Part shown: piece after piece, positions 8,491-16,729 of the stretch
Layout: each line of letters starts with the position of its first letter
Position numbering within the stretch: position 1 is the stretch's first letter
Source of the DNA: Rhizobium sp. Root483D2
GTDB lineage: Bacteria > Pseudomonadota > Alphaproteobacteria > Rhizobiales > Rhizobiaceae
Assembly (NCBI RefSeq): GCF_001426685.1
Contig: NZ_LMFB01000009.1
Span: 1 to 64,000, forward strand
Direction of reading: 5' to 3'
Length of the DNA: 64,000 nt
Notes under the pieces: generated by a model
Database searches by the model: none
The model's input: the letters and a program-made list of their open reading frames with translations, nothing else
What the model was told of the DNA's origin: nothing
Made by a program: the position numbers and the translations under genes

Positions 8491-10014
8491 TCAGCTTGAG
8501 GCCCGCAGGCGCACAGCGCCATCCGCCACGAACCAGGCGGCAAAAGCTGCTTTTTCGTTTGCGCTGAGATGCAGGCCTTGCTTCGTGCGGCGTTGAAGGA
8601 CGTCTTCAGCCGTCATCGCCCATTCATGCGCCATCAGATAACGCACTTCGGCCTCGTAGAGCTGCGCGCCGAAATGCTGGCCGAGGCCCTCCAGTGACGT
8701 GGCGTTGCCGATGATTTTGCCGATGCGCGATCCATAGAGGCGGCCGTAATGATGGACCAGCGCGCGCGGCATCCAGGGGTGGGTGCGGCGCAGGTTTTCC
8801 GTGAACTGGATGAAATCGGCATTCTCGATTTCGCCACCGGGCAAGGTTGCCTGCCGCGTCCAGTTTCCGCCCATGGTGGGAAAGAATTTCGCAATTTTCT
8901 CGATCGCATGCTCGGACAGCTTGCGGAATGTGGTGATCTTGCCGCCGAACACGCTGAGCAGCGGTGCACCGCCGGTTTCATCGAGATCGAACGTATAGTC
9001 GCGCGTGACGGCGGATGGGTTGCCCTGGCCATCGTCAAACAGCGGCCGCACACCGGAGAATGTCTCCAGCACGTCCGTACGCCGCAACGTTTCCTTGAAG
9101 TAGCGGTTGACGGCGGCGAGCAGATATTCGACTTCGCTTTCCTCCGCCTTCACCTCTTCAGGCGCGCCCTCATAGGGAATGTCGGTGGTGCCAATCAGAG
9201 CCTTGTCACCCTCATAGGGGTTGATGAAGATGACCCGCTTGTCATGGTTCTGCACGAGATAGGCATGCTGGCCCTCCCAGAATTTCGGCACAATGATGTG
9301 GCTGCCTTTGACGAGGCGCACGTTGCGGCGGCTGTTGGAGCCCGCGACCCGGCCGACGATATCGTTGACCCACGGCCCGCCGGCATTGACGACGACACGG
9401 GCGCGAACCGTGCGGGTTTCCCCTGTTTGTTCGTTCCGCATCTGGATCGTCCACGCGCCGTTTTCGCGCCGTGCACTGGTGCAGGCCGTGCGCGTCAGGA
9501 TTTCGGCACCCTTTTCGGCAGCACCCACGGCGTTCAGAACGACGAGGCGGGCATCATCCACCCAGCAATCCGAATATTCAAAGCCCTTGACGTATTTGTT
9601 CAGGATCGGCGCGCCCTCGGGATCGCGGCGCAGATCGAGCGAGCGGGTGCCCGGCAGCTTCTTGCGGCCGCCGAGATGATCATAGAGAAACAGGCCGAGC
9701 CGGACCAGCCAGGCGGGGCGATCGTCAGGACTGTGCGGCAGCACGAAGCGCATCGGCCAGATGATGTGGCTTGCAGAGTTCAAAAGCACTTCGCGTTCGA
9801 TCAGGGCCTCGCGCACCAGACGGAACTCGTAATATTCCAGATAGCGCAGGCCGCCATGGACGAGCTTGCCCGATCGCGACGACGTCCCTTGCGCCAGATC
9901 GTCCTTCTCGCACAGGATCACCGACAGACCCCGGCCCGCCGCATCGCGCGCGATGCCCGCGCCGTTGATGCCGCCCCCGATAATGAACAGGTCGATCATC
10001 CGGGAATCATTCAT
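8491..10014 (-). CDS. eryB: EryB, FAD-dependent erythritol-4-phosphate dehydrogenase (GlpD family)
   Basis: The 507-residue protein starts with an FAD-binding Rossmann motif (IIGGGINGAGIARDAAGRG, about 10-28), then GTSSRSGKLVHGGLRYLE typical of GlpD, and a C-terminal GlpD-type helical domain. The ATG has an AAGGAG site. By sequence alone it could be glycerol-3-phosphate dehydrogenase. The position between eryA and eryC makes L-erythritol-4-phosphate oxidation to L-3-tetrulose-4-phosphate, with electrons passed to the quinone pool, much more likely. A second GlpD-family gene at 20396 is more distant in sequence. Confidence 0.87.
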   Translation of the reverse strand: MNDSRMIDLFIIGGGINGAGIARDAAGRGLSVILCEKDDLAQGTSSRSGKLVHGGLRYLEYYEFRLVREALIEREVLLNSASHIIWPMRFVLPHSPDDRPAWLVRLGLFLYDHLGGRKKLPGTRSLDLRRDPEGAPILNKYVKGFEYSDCWVDDARLVVLNAVGAAEKGAEILTRTACTSARRENGAWTIQMRNEQTGETRTVRARVVVNAGGPWVNDIVGRVAGSNSRRNVRLVKGSHIIVPKFWEGQHAYLVQNHDKRVIFINPYEGDKALIGTTDIPYEGAPEEVKAEESEVEYLLAAVNRYFKETLRRTDVLETFSGVRPLFDDGQGNPSAVTRDYTFDLDETGGAPLLSVFGGKITTFRKLSEHAIEKIAKFFPTMGGNWTRQATLPGGEIENADFIQFTENLRRTHPWMPRALVHHYGRLYGSRIGKIIGNATSLEGLGQHFGAQLYEAEVRYLMAHEWAMTAEDVLQRRTKQGLHLSANEKAAFAAWFVADGAVRLRASS

Positions 10015-10090
10015 GGCACTCTCCTTTGGCTAAGCCAATTGTGGTGGATGCGCTGCACCGGATCTTGCGTCCGGCAGCACCTTGATGTCG

Positions 10091-11650
10091 TCATTGCATT
10101 GCCCGGCCGAGCATGTCCCAGACCGGCTCAAGCGCACGGCGGGCATGCTGATAGGGCGGAAACAGCCTTGAATAGGTTTCGGCCAATGCCGGATCGGGCG
10201 CTTCGGCCGGACCGAGCAAGGGTGTGACCCATTGCGCGATACAGGCATGCATGTCGCCATAGACGCCAATGGCAACGGCGGCGATCATGGCAGCGCCTGC
10301 AGCACCCGCTTCCTCACGCGAGGAAACCCGGGCCGGTGACCCGACGGCAGCTGCGATCACCGAACGCAGGGCACGCGAGCGCGCGGCTCCGCCCGTCAGG
10401 CGCAGTTCTGCCGGCATCTCGCCCATCGCCGCGTAACAGTCGCGCGTGCCCATTCCCAGTCCCTCGACCACCCCCCGCAGGAGATCGGGAAACCGGTGGC
10501 CGCTGCTCAAGCCGATAAAGCCGGCACGGGCATCCGGGTTGACGAACGGTCCGCGCTCTCCGGCCTCGGAAATATAGGGATGATAGAGGATGGCGCCCGG
10601 ACGGCTTGCCGCAAGCCAGCCTTCGATCTTCCCCACCAGGTCAGCATGCGAAACCGGATGACCCATCTCGCCCATCAGGTCGCCGGCCATTTTCAGCGCC
10701 CAGTCGATGTTGAGCGTGGCCGCCATGTTGGATTGCGCCGGTGCCACGATCCCCGGTATCGGCAGGACGACCATGTACCCGGTGCCTTCGGTATTCAGGA
10801 TGGTGTCATCGACCGCCATCGCGCGCATATGCATGCCGGTCGAGCCGATCGTCGAGCAGGCCGATGCCCTGCCCTCGGTGACGATACCGGCACCCAAAGC
10901 CGTGCAGGCAAAATCGACATAACCAAGGCTCACGGGCGTGCCTTCGAGAAGCCCGGTCTGTGCCGCTGCGGCCGCAGAGAGCGGATGCACGATCTGCGTT
11001 CCGTCGATGATCTCGGGTAACAACCGGCGCTGCGCACTGAGGCCGAGCATGGCGATGACATCGTCGTCATATTGGCGCGTGCGAAAATTTCCGAATGTAA
11101 AACTTGCCTCTGACGGGTCGGTGGCGCGCACGCCGGTCAGGTTCAGGTAAAGCCAATCCTTGCAATGGAGGGCGATATCGGCCTCATCCAGCACGTCAGG
11201 ACTGTCAGAGAGCATATGCGCGAGCTGCGACCCCTGCTGACAGGTGTTAAGCCCGGTTCCCGTCGCCTCGAAGCGGGCCCAGTTCTCAGGAGAAGCGCAG
11301 AGTTTCCGTACGGTCGGGGCGGCGCGCGCATCGAGCCAGAGCCAGGCGTCCGCTGCCGGTGTGCCGTCCTTGCGCACGAGCCAGGTGCCGTCGCCCTGCC
11401 CGGTCACGCCGAGTGCTGCCACGCGCTGCGCAAGGCCATCGACCTTCTTGGCAAGATCGCGGATGGTCTGGGCGCAATCGGTCCATGTCTTGTCCAACGA
11501 CTGGAACGCGGCACCATCTGTGCCTGTCGAATAGGTATTGGGCACGGAGGCTGCGGCAATCTGGCGGCCCGCAAGGTCAAACGCGACGGCCTTGATCACC
11601 GAGGTTCCGGCATCGATGCCGATCAGGATATCTTTCCCGGCACCAGACAT
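10091..11650 (-). CDS. eryA: EryA, erythritol kinase (FGGY family)
   Basis: This is a 519-residue FGGY carbohydrate kinase with both actin-like nucleotide domains. The N-terminal motif is IGIDAGTSVIKAVAFD (about 10-25), followed by GVTGQGDGTWL (about 80-90) and a C-terminal glycine loop LTGGAARSRALRSV. The ATG at 11648-11650 has a GGAGG site; a longer frame to 11746 lacks one. It lies 109 nt after eryD and 76 nt before eryB. The reaction is ATP-dependent phosphorylation of erythritol to L-erythritol-4-phosphate. The assignment rests on the full eryABCD context and the neighbouring EryEFG importer. Confidence 0.9.
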   Translation of the reverse strand: MSGAGKDILIGIDAGTSVIKAVAFDLAGRQIAAASVPNTYSTGTDGAAFQSLDKTWTDCAQTIRDLAKKVDGLAQRVAALGVTGQGDGTWLVRKDGTPAADAWLWLDARAAPTVRKLCASPENWARFEATGTGLNTCQQGSQLAHMLSDSPDVLDEADIALHCKDWLYLNLTGVRATDPSEASFTFGNFRTRQYDDDVIAMLGLSAQRRLLPEIIDGTQIVHPLSAAAAAQTGLLEGTPVSLGYVDFACTALGAGIVTEGRASACSTIGSTGMHMRAMAVDDTILNTEGTGYMVVLPIPGIVAPAQSNMAATLNIDWALKMAGDLMGEMGHPVSHADLVGKIEGWLAASRPGAILYHPYISEAGERGPFVNPDARAGFIGLSSGHRFPDLLRGVVEGLGMGTRDCYAAMGEMPAELRLTGGAARSRALRSVIAAAVGSPARVSSREEAGAAGAAMIAAVAIGVYGDMHACIAQWVTPLLGPAEAPDPALAETYSRLFPPYQHARRALEPVWDMLGRAMQ

Positions 11651-11759
11651 CAGACCGGCCTCCGGCGCTGGCCAGAGCCAGCCGTAAATCCGGGAGCGTT
11701 CAGCTCGATCGAGTGATTGACAGCAGCCATGAAGCCGGCCTCCCATTCCTTAAACCGCG

Positions 11760-12722
11760 TCAGGACGCGTCGTTGACCAGCGCAGACGCCGTCTGTTCGT
11801 CGATGATCAGCCCGCTCAGACAGCCGCTCAGCAGCGCCGAGCGGATTGCCGGTATCTTGCCCGGCCCACCGGCGATGGCGACAATCCGGCGCGCCTTCAT
11901 GCTTTCAAGGCTCGGCGACAGGGTCCGTTCGCCCAACGTCGTCTCGACCGGCTTTCCGTCCGCATCGAAGAAGTGACCGAGCATTTCGCCAACCCCGCCA
12001 TGATCGCGCACGTCCTGCATTTCCGGCACTTCGATCATCTGCGACACGACAAGCTGCGAATCCAGTTCTGCCGTTCCGATACCGATCAGCATCAGATCAG
12101 CGCGGGCGGCGAGATCAAAGACGTGACGCACACCCCGCTGAGACAGGAGCACTTCCCGGTCCTCAACCGAATTGGCAAAGAACGGCACGGGCATGACATA
12201 GGACACCGCGCCGGTTTTTTCGGCGAGACGGTGCATGACGTCATGGGGGTTAGCCGCATAGTTTCGCGTCAATCCGCCCAGCAGCGAAACGAACCGGACG
12301 TCGCCCGCATCCATAGTGGGCATGGCAGCGATAGCGGCGGCCAATGTACGGCCGTTGCCGATGCCGATGACCTGGCTTTGCAGGTTCTTGATTTCGCGCT
12401 GCAGGAATTCCGCGCCGGCAACGCCCAGCGCGCGCATCAGCAGGCTCTTGTCATAGAGATCAGGCAGGACCTCGCAATAATCGAGGCCGAACAGCTCAGC
12501 GATCCTGGTTTCGATCGCGACACATTCGGTCACGTCGCCATGAATGGAAAACTTCACCACGCCATTCTGGTTGGCCCACATGATCAGCCGGTGCGCCTTG
12601 ACATTGGGGATGCCAAGCCGCGCGGCAACCTCGGCCTGGGTCAGGCCTCCCACATAATGGAGCCATGCGGCGCGGACGGCGAGACTGTCGTCGCGGTCGC
12701 GATTTGTCACCGTTCGCACCAT
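11760..12722 (-). CDS. eryD: EryD, SorC/DeoR-type transcriptional repressor of the ery operon
   Basis: The 320-residue protein has an N-terminal helix-turn-helix (GGLTQAEVAARLGIPNVKAHRLI, about 25-47) and a SorC-type sugar-binding domain with IGIGNGRTLAAAI and a C-terminal GGPGKIPAIRSAL segment. Length and architecture match EryD of Brucella, which represses ery genes until erythritol is present. In Brucella the gene is last (eryABCD), but here it is first. It starts with a GGGAGGAG site and lies beside a roughly 450-nt divergent control region with repeated GTGTGAT elements. Its target is inferred from position. Confidence 0.88.
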   Translation of the reverse strand: MVRTVTNRDRDDSLAVRAAWLHYVGGLTQAEVAARLGIPNVKAHRLIMWANQNGVVKFSIHGDVTECVAIETRIAELFGLDYCEVLPDLYDKSLLMRALGVAGAEFLQREIKNLQSQVIGIGNGRTLAAAIAAMPTMDAGDVRFVSLLGGLTRNYAANPHDVMHRLAEKTGAVSYVMPVPFFANSVEDREVLLSQRGVRHVFDLAARADLMLIGIGTAELDSQLVVSQMIEVPEMQDVRDHGGVGEMLGHFFDADGKPVETTLGERTLSPSLESMKARRIVAIAGGPGKIPAIRSALLSGCLSGLIIDEQTASALVNDAS

Positions 12723-12775
12723 CTCTCCTCCCTTGTGGTCCGCAGCAAAACGTAATTAATTTCACCTATTGCATT

Positions 12776-12836
12776 TTTTTACACAAAGCGTAGTCTCAAG
12801 TCAACAAGATCACACGGGATCGCTTGATTATCACAC
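12776..12836 (-). promoter_or_regulatory. Promoter of eryDABC with two GTGTGAT direct repeats
   Basis: On the minus strand TTGACT (12804-12799), a 17-nt spacer and TAAAAA (12781-12776) make a plausible sigma-70 promoter. Upstream of the -35 box lie two direct copies of GTGTGAT (ATCACAC on the plus strand, 12809-12815 and 12830-12836), spaced 21 bp, two helical turns. A related ATCACAT at 13061-13067 overlaps the divergent promoter. These are candidate EryD sites or activator sites. Confidence 0.5.
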
Positions 12837-13028
12837 CCGTCATTTCGAAGGATGCAATGGCCAAACTGGCGTCGGCGCTGTCTAACGCCCATGGAAATTC
12901 AGCGGAAAACTGCGATACAGCTCGGCATTATCAACGGTTTGATGGCCGAATGCCGTGATCCAAGATTGGGACAAGACCGAGTTTTCCGGTGAAGAACACT
13001 CAAATGTATCATCCTCTATCTTTATCTT

Positions 13029-13070
13029 AACGCTACTAGCGTTGACACGGATGGAAACGTATCACATGAT
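13029..13070 (+). promoter_or_regulatory. Promoter and palindromic operator for the DUF2291-eryEFG operon
   Basis: TTGACA (13042-13047), a 17-nt spacer and CATGAT (13065-13070) form a strong sigma-70 promoter. A perfect dyad, AACGCTA-C-TAGCGTT (13029-13043), ends inside the -35 box. An ATCACAT element (13061-13067) touches the -10 box. This places the start near 13077, leaving about 100 nt of leader before the small ORF at 13177. The rest of 12837-13028 shows no gene I can support. Confidence 0.55.
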
Positions 13071-13176
13071 CGAGCTAACAAAGACGACACCCGCACTGTG
13101 CGGATGAAATGACACCGGAATGCATTGCGTGGGTGGGGGGATATCGCCGCACGCAGGAGGAAAGGAGGAGTACATC

Positions 13177-13347
13177 ATGCAGATCACGGCTATCCGGCCA
13201 CGCAAAGCGCAGCATCATGCCGCGCGTCCGGCATTTGGCGCGGCTTGCGCTCGCTCTTTCCTCATCCGGTTTTGCAGCCGCCACGCGCTGCACCAGGCGG
13301 GCCGCCCGCTATCGATTCAACACCAAGTACAGGTCGCCACGATATGA
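13177..13347 (+). CDS. Small leader ORF (56 codons) coupled to the DUF2291 gene
   Basis: An ATG at 13177 follows an exceptionally purine-rich ribosome-binding region (AGGAGGAAAGGAGGAG, 13156-13171). The frame codes for a basic, Arg/His-rich peptide beginning MQITAIRPRKAQHH. Its TGA (13345-13347) overlaps the ATG of the DUF2291 gene (13344) by 4 nt, the pattern of translational coupling. I recognise no family. It may be a leader peptide that drives downstream translation, or a fortuitous frame in front of a longer DUF2291 start. The strong ribosome site is otherwise unexplained, because DUF2291 has none of its own close by. Confidence 0.4.
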   Translation: MQITAIRPRKAQHHAARPAFGAACARSFLIRFCSRHALHQAGRPLSIQHQVQVATI

Positions 13348-14000
13348 GTTCACAGTCATATACCGCAAAGCGCGGACACAAGCAGTCCAACACCGGCCGG
13401 ATCGCGGCCTCGGCTGCCGTGCTGATCGTCCTTGCCGCCATGGCGTTCGATACCAAAATCATCAGAATTGGCTCCAGCGATGACGTGAAGGCTGGCGTGT
13501 TTTCCGCAGCCGACTATGGCGCGACTGAATTTCCGAAAGTGAAAGCGGGCGTTGAAGAGCGCGCGGTCGATGCCGTGACGCTGGCCAACGCGATCGCGCA
13601 GGACCGGCCGGCCGCCGAAAAGACCTATGGCGTTTCCGCAGGAACCGGCGCTGTCATGTCGGTCAAGCTGACGGGCGTTTTCGGCGAAGCGAAATCGGGC
13701 ATCTACGATGTGAAGGTCGAAGGCATTCCCGATACGGTGCGCGTGCGTGTCCAGACCGGGCCAGCCATCAATGGAACGGAACTGCGCGACGCCACCGGCA
13801 CCATCGCGTTTGGCCAGTTTATCAACCAGATCCAATATCAGGATGCAGGCTCCGCCCTTAACAATCAGCTGAAGAAGGATGTTCTGGCGCAAATCGACAC
13901 CAGCCAGCTGACCGGCAAGACGGTGTCGCTCACCGGTGCGTTCAAACTCATCAATCCGAAGAACTGGCTGATCACCCCGGTAAGGCTGGACGTGCAATGA
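13344..14000 (+). CDS. DUF2291-family membrane-anchored protein of the ery transporter operon
   Basis: The 218-residue protein has a single hydrophobic segment at about residues 20-37 (RIAASAAVLIVLAAMAF) and a larger domain predicted to be periplasmic, without a clear lipobox cysteine. It matches DUF2291 proteins that recur in rhizobial sugar ABC operons just before the ATPase gene; no biochemical role is known to me. Its stop overlaps the eryE start by 4 nt, so it belongs to the transporter transcription unit. A longer frame back to 13125 exists but has a weaker case. A role in assembly or in presenting substrate to EryEFG is only a guess. Confidence 0.75.
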   Translation: MSSQSYTAKRGHKQSNTGRIAASAAVLIVLAAMAFDTKIIRIGSSDDVKAGVFSAADYGATEFPKVKAGVEERAVDAVTLANAIAQDRPAAEKTYGVSAGTGAVMSVKLTGVFGEAKSGIYDVKVEGIPDTVRVRVQTGPAINGTELRDATGTIAFGQFINQIQYQDAGSALNNQLKKDVLAQIDTSQLTGKTVSLTGAFKLINPKNWLITPVRLDVQ

Positions 14001-15538
14001 AGCCTGTACCCGCACCGGCTCCAGCGTCCAACGACGCCGTCCTGTCCGCACGCAACATTGCCAAGTCCTATGGCAATGTCCATGCGCTGAAGGGCGTCAA
14101 CTTCGACATCCATCGCGGCAAGGTTACCACCCTGTTCGGAGAAAACGGCGCCGGCAAATCGACGCTGATGAAGATCCTCTCCGGCGTGGTGACGCCGACG
14201 TCGGGCGATATCGTGCTGGATGGCGAGGTCGTTCATTTCTCCTCCGCCTCCGATGCCCGTGACTGCGGCATCTCGATCATCCACCAGGAACTGAGCCTCG
14301 CGCCCAATCTCAGCGTTCGCGACAATATCTTCATGGGCCGCGAAATCCGCACGCCAACCGGTGTCGATTTTGCCGAAGAGGCGCGGCAGGCGCGGGCGCT
14401 GATGGCCGATCTTGAGGAAGACATCGACCCGATGACGCTTGTCGAGGATCTGCGGCTGGGGCAGCAGCAGATCGTCGAGATCGCACGCGCGCTCTCGGTC
14501 GATTCCCGCATTCTGATCATGGACGAGCCGACATCGGCGTTGAGCGCAACCGAAGTCGAAGTGCTGTTCAAGGTGATCCGGGACCTGACGAGCCGCGGTG
14601 TCTCGATCGTCTACATATCCCATCACCTGGAAGAGGCGCTGCAGATCACCGACTACGCCGTCGTGCTGCGCGACGGCGCCATGACCGCCAATGCCGAGGC
14701 CAAGGACATCGATCTGGAATGGATCGTCCGCAACATGGTCGGCGAGAATTTCGATCTGGGCTCACCGCCCACGGGCTACACATTCGGCGAGACCGCCCTG
14801 TCGATCGAGAATGTCAGCGTCACCGATGCCTCCGGATCCGGCTATTCGGTGGTCGATCGCCTGTCGCTCGACGTCAAGGCCGGCGAGATCGTCTGCATCT
14901 ACGGCCTGATGGGGGCCGGACGCACAGAACTGCTAGAAGCCGTTGCCGGACGGATGCCGTTGAGCGGCGGCCGGGTGATCGTCGAAGGCGACGACATTTC
15001 GCGCCTGAGCATTGCACAGCGCATTGACAGGGGCCTCGTCCTCGTCCCGGAAGATCGCCAGCGGGATGGCCTGGTGCAGACCATGTCGGTCGGCCAGAAC
15101 CTGTCGCTCGCCAGCATCGCAAGCTTTACCAAGCGCATGCTGATGTCGCGCTCCGGCGAACAGGCTGTTGTCGAGGACGCAATCGGCAAAGTTCACATCA
15201 AGACCGACGGCGGACGGGCCGCAATCGGCTCGTTATCGGGCGGGAACCAGCAGAAAGTCGTCATCGGCAAGATGCTGGCGACCAATCCGCGCGTCATCCT
15301 TCTCGACGAGCCAAGCCGCGGTATCGATATCGGCGCCAAGGCCGAGGTGTTCCGCCTGCTGAGCGAACGGGCAGCCAAGGGCCTCGCCGTCGTCTTTTCC
15401 ACCTCCGAAGTCGCTGAATGCCTCAGCATCGCGCACCGGATCGTGGTGATGCGGCGCGGCAAGATTTCAGCGCAGTTCGGCGCAGATGTTTCAAAAGAAG
15501 AGATCATGGCCGCCTCGGGCGAAGCCGTGCATGTCTGA
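13997..15538 (+). CDS. eryE: EryE, erythritol ABC transporter ATP-binding protein
   Basis: The 513-residue protein is a tandem sugar ATPase of the RbsA/XylG type with two nucleotide-binding halves. The first has Walker A GENGAGKS (48-55) and Walker B ILIMDEPTSAL (about 172-182). The second half has the degenerate GLMGAGRTE in place of Walker A and a conserved signature GSLSGGNQQKV, as usual in this family. It begins inside the DUF2291 stop. It would energise the EryF permease with EryG as binding protein. The erythritol substrate is inferred from the eryABCD genes across the divergent promoter. Confidence 0.9.
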   Translation: MKPVPAPAPASNDAVLSARNIAKSYGNVHALKGVNFDIHRGKVTTLFGENGAGKSTLMKILSGVVTPTSGDIVLDGEVVHFSSASDARDCGISIIHQELSLAPNLSVRDNIFMGREIRTPTGVDFAEEARQARALMADLEEDIDPMTLVEDLRLGQQQIVEIARALSVDSRILIMDEPTSALSATEVEVLFKVIRDLTSRGVSIVYISHHLEEALQITDYAVVLRDGAMTANAEAKDIDLEWIVRNMVGENFDLGSPPTGYTFGETALSIENVSVTDASGSGYSVVDRLSLDVKAGEIVCIYGLMGAGRTELLEAVAGRMPLSGGRVIVEGDDISRLSIAQRIDRGLVLVPEDRQRDGLVQTMSVGQNLSLASIASFTKRMLMSRSGEQAVVEDAIGKVHIKTDGGRAAIGSLSGGNQQKVVIGKMLATNPRVILLDEPSRGIDIGAKAEVFRLLSERAAKGLAVVFSTSEVAECLSIAHRIVVMRRGKISAQFGADVSKEEIMAASGEAVHV

Positions 15539-15564
15539 TTACCGAGTTTAATGGAGCCCTGACT

Positions 15565-16695
15565 ATGGCCAGTTCAGTCACTACCCCACCGCGCTCAGGT
15601 CTTTTCCGCGATGGCTTCGACCTGGGCAGGATGCTGCTTGAAGGGCGGGCATTTTTCGCGCTGATCGCCATCATCGCCGTCTTCTCGTTCCTGTCGCCCT
15701 ATTATTTCTCGGTCAGCAACTTCCTGATCATGTCGTCGCATGTGGCGATCTACGGGATCCTGGCGATCGGCATGCTGCTCGTTATCCTCAACGGCGGCAT
15801 CGACCTGTCTGTCGGCTCCACGCTTGGCCTCGCGGGCGTCGTTGCGGGATTTCTGATGCAGGGCGTGACGCTCAATGCCCTGGGTGTGGTGCTCTACCCG
15901 CCGGTCTGGGTGGTCGTGGTGCTCGTCTGCGCGCTCGGTGCCTTTGTCGGATTGATCAACGGCATCCTGATCGCGCGCTTCAAGGTACCGGCTTTCGTCG
16001 CAACGCTGGGCGTCATGTATGTGGCGCGCGGCTTTGCGCTGTTGATGACCAATGGCCTGACCTACAACAATCTTGGCGGCAAGGCCGAGTTGGGCAATAC
16101 CGGGTTCGACTGGCTTGGCTTCAATCGTCTTGCCGGTATTCCGATCGGCGTCGTCGTTCTCGTCGTCCTGGCGCTGATCGGCAGCGTGGTGCTCAATCGC
16201 TCGGCCTTCGGACGCTGGCTTTATTCGACCGGTGGCAATGAACGGGCCGCTGAACTCAGCGGCGTGCCGGTCAAGAAGGTTCAGGTGGCAGTCTATATGC
16301 TGTCGGGTATCTGCGCCGCCATCGCCGGCCTCATCCTGTCCTCGCAGCTGACCTCCGCCGGCCCGACGGCCGGTACCTCTTACGAGCTGACGGCCATCGC
16401 CGCCGTGGTGATCGGGGGCGCTGCATTGACCGGCGGCCGCGGCAATATTCGCGGAACGTTGCTCGGCGCCTTCGTCATCGGCTTCCTGTCCGATGGCCTG
16501 GTGATCATCGGTATTTCATCCTACTGGCAAACAGTCTTCACCGGCGCGGTCATCGTGCTCGCCGTGCTGCTCAATGCCGTTCAGTATCGCCGCCGCGTCA
16601 AGAAGACCACCGAGACCGACGGCCCATCCGCTTCTCTGCAATCGACCGGCAAAGGCCAGACCGCCAATGCCACTCACGGGAAGACCGCCAGCTAA
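15565..16695 (+). CDS. eryF: EryF, erythritol ABC transporter permease (RbsC-like)
   Basis: The 376-residue RbsC-type permease has about nine to ten hydrophobic segments and the family cytoplasmic loop signature GGNERAAELSGV (about residues 226-237). The ATG at 15565 has a GGAG site; the longer frame back to 15418 only shadows eryE. A hydrophilic Ser/Thr-rich C-terminal tail of about 35 residues (KKTTETDGPSASLQS onwards) extends past the last membrane segment. It is 26 nt after eryE and 34 nt before eryG. Confidence 0.9.
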   Translation: MASSVTTPPRSGLFRDGFDLGRMLLEGRAFFALIAIIAVFSFLSPYYFSVSNFLIMSSHVAIYGILAIGMLLVILNGGIDLSVGSTLGLAGVVAGFLMQGVTLNALGVVLYPPVWVVVVLVCALGAFVGLINGILIARFKVPAFVATLGVMYVARGFALLMTNGLTYNNLGGKAELGNTGFDWLGFNRLAGIPIGVVVLVVLALIGSVVLNRSAFGRWLYSTGGNERAAELSGVPVKKVQVAVYMLSGICAAIAGLILSSQLTSAGPTAGTSYELTAIAAVVIGGAALTGGRGNIRGTLLGAFVIGFLSDGLVIIGISSYWQTVFTGAVIVLAVLLNAVQYRRRVKKTTETDGPSASLQSTGKGQTANATHGKTAS

Positions 16696-16729
16696 CTGGC
16701 ACAGACCAACCATAAAGGGAGAGAGTACA

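Noticed and set aside
8749..10227. 492-codon plus-strand frame over eryB
   Set aside because: Antisense to a well-supported gene, no recognisable motif.
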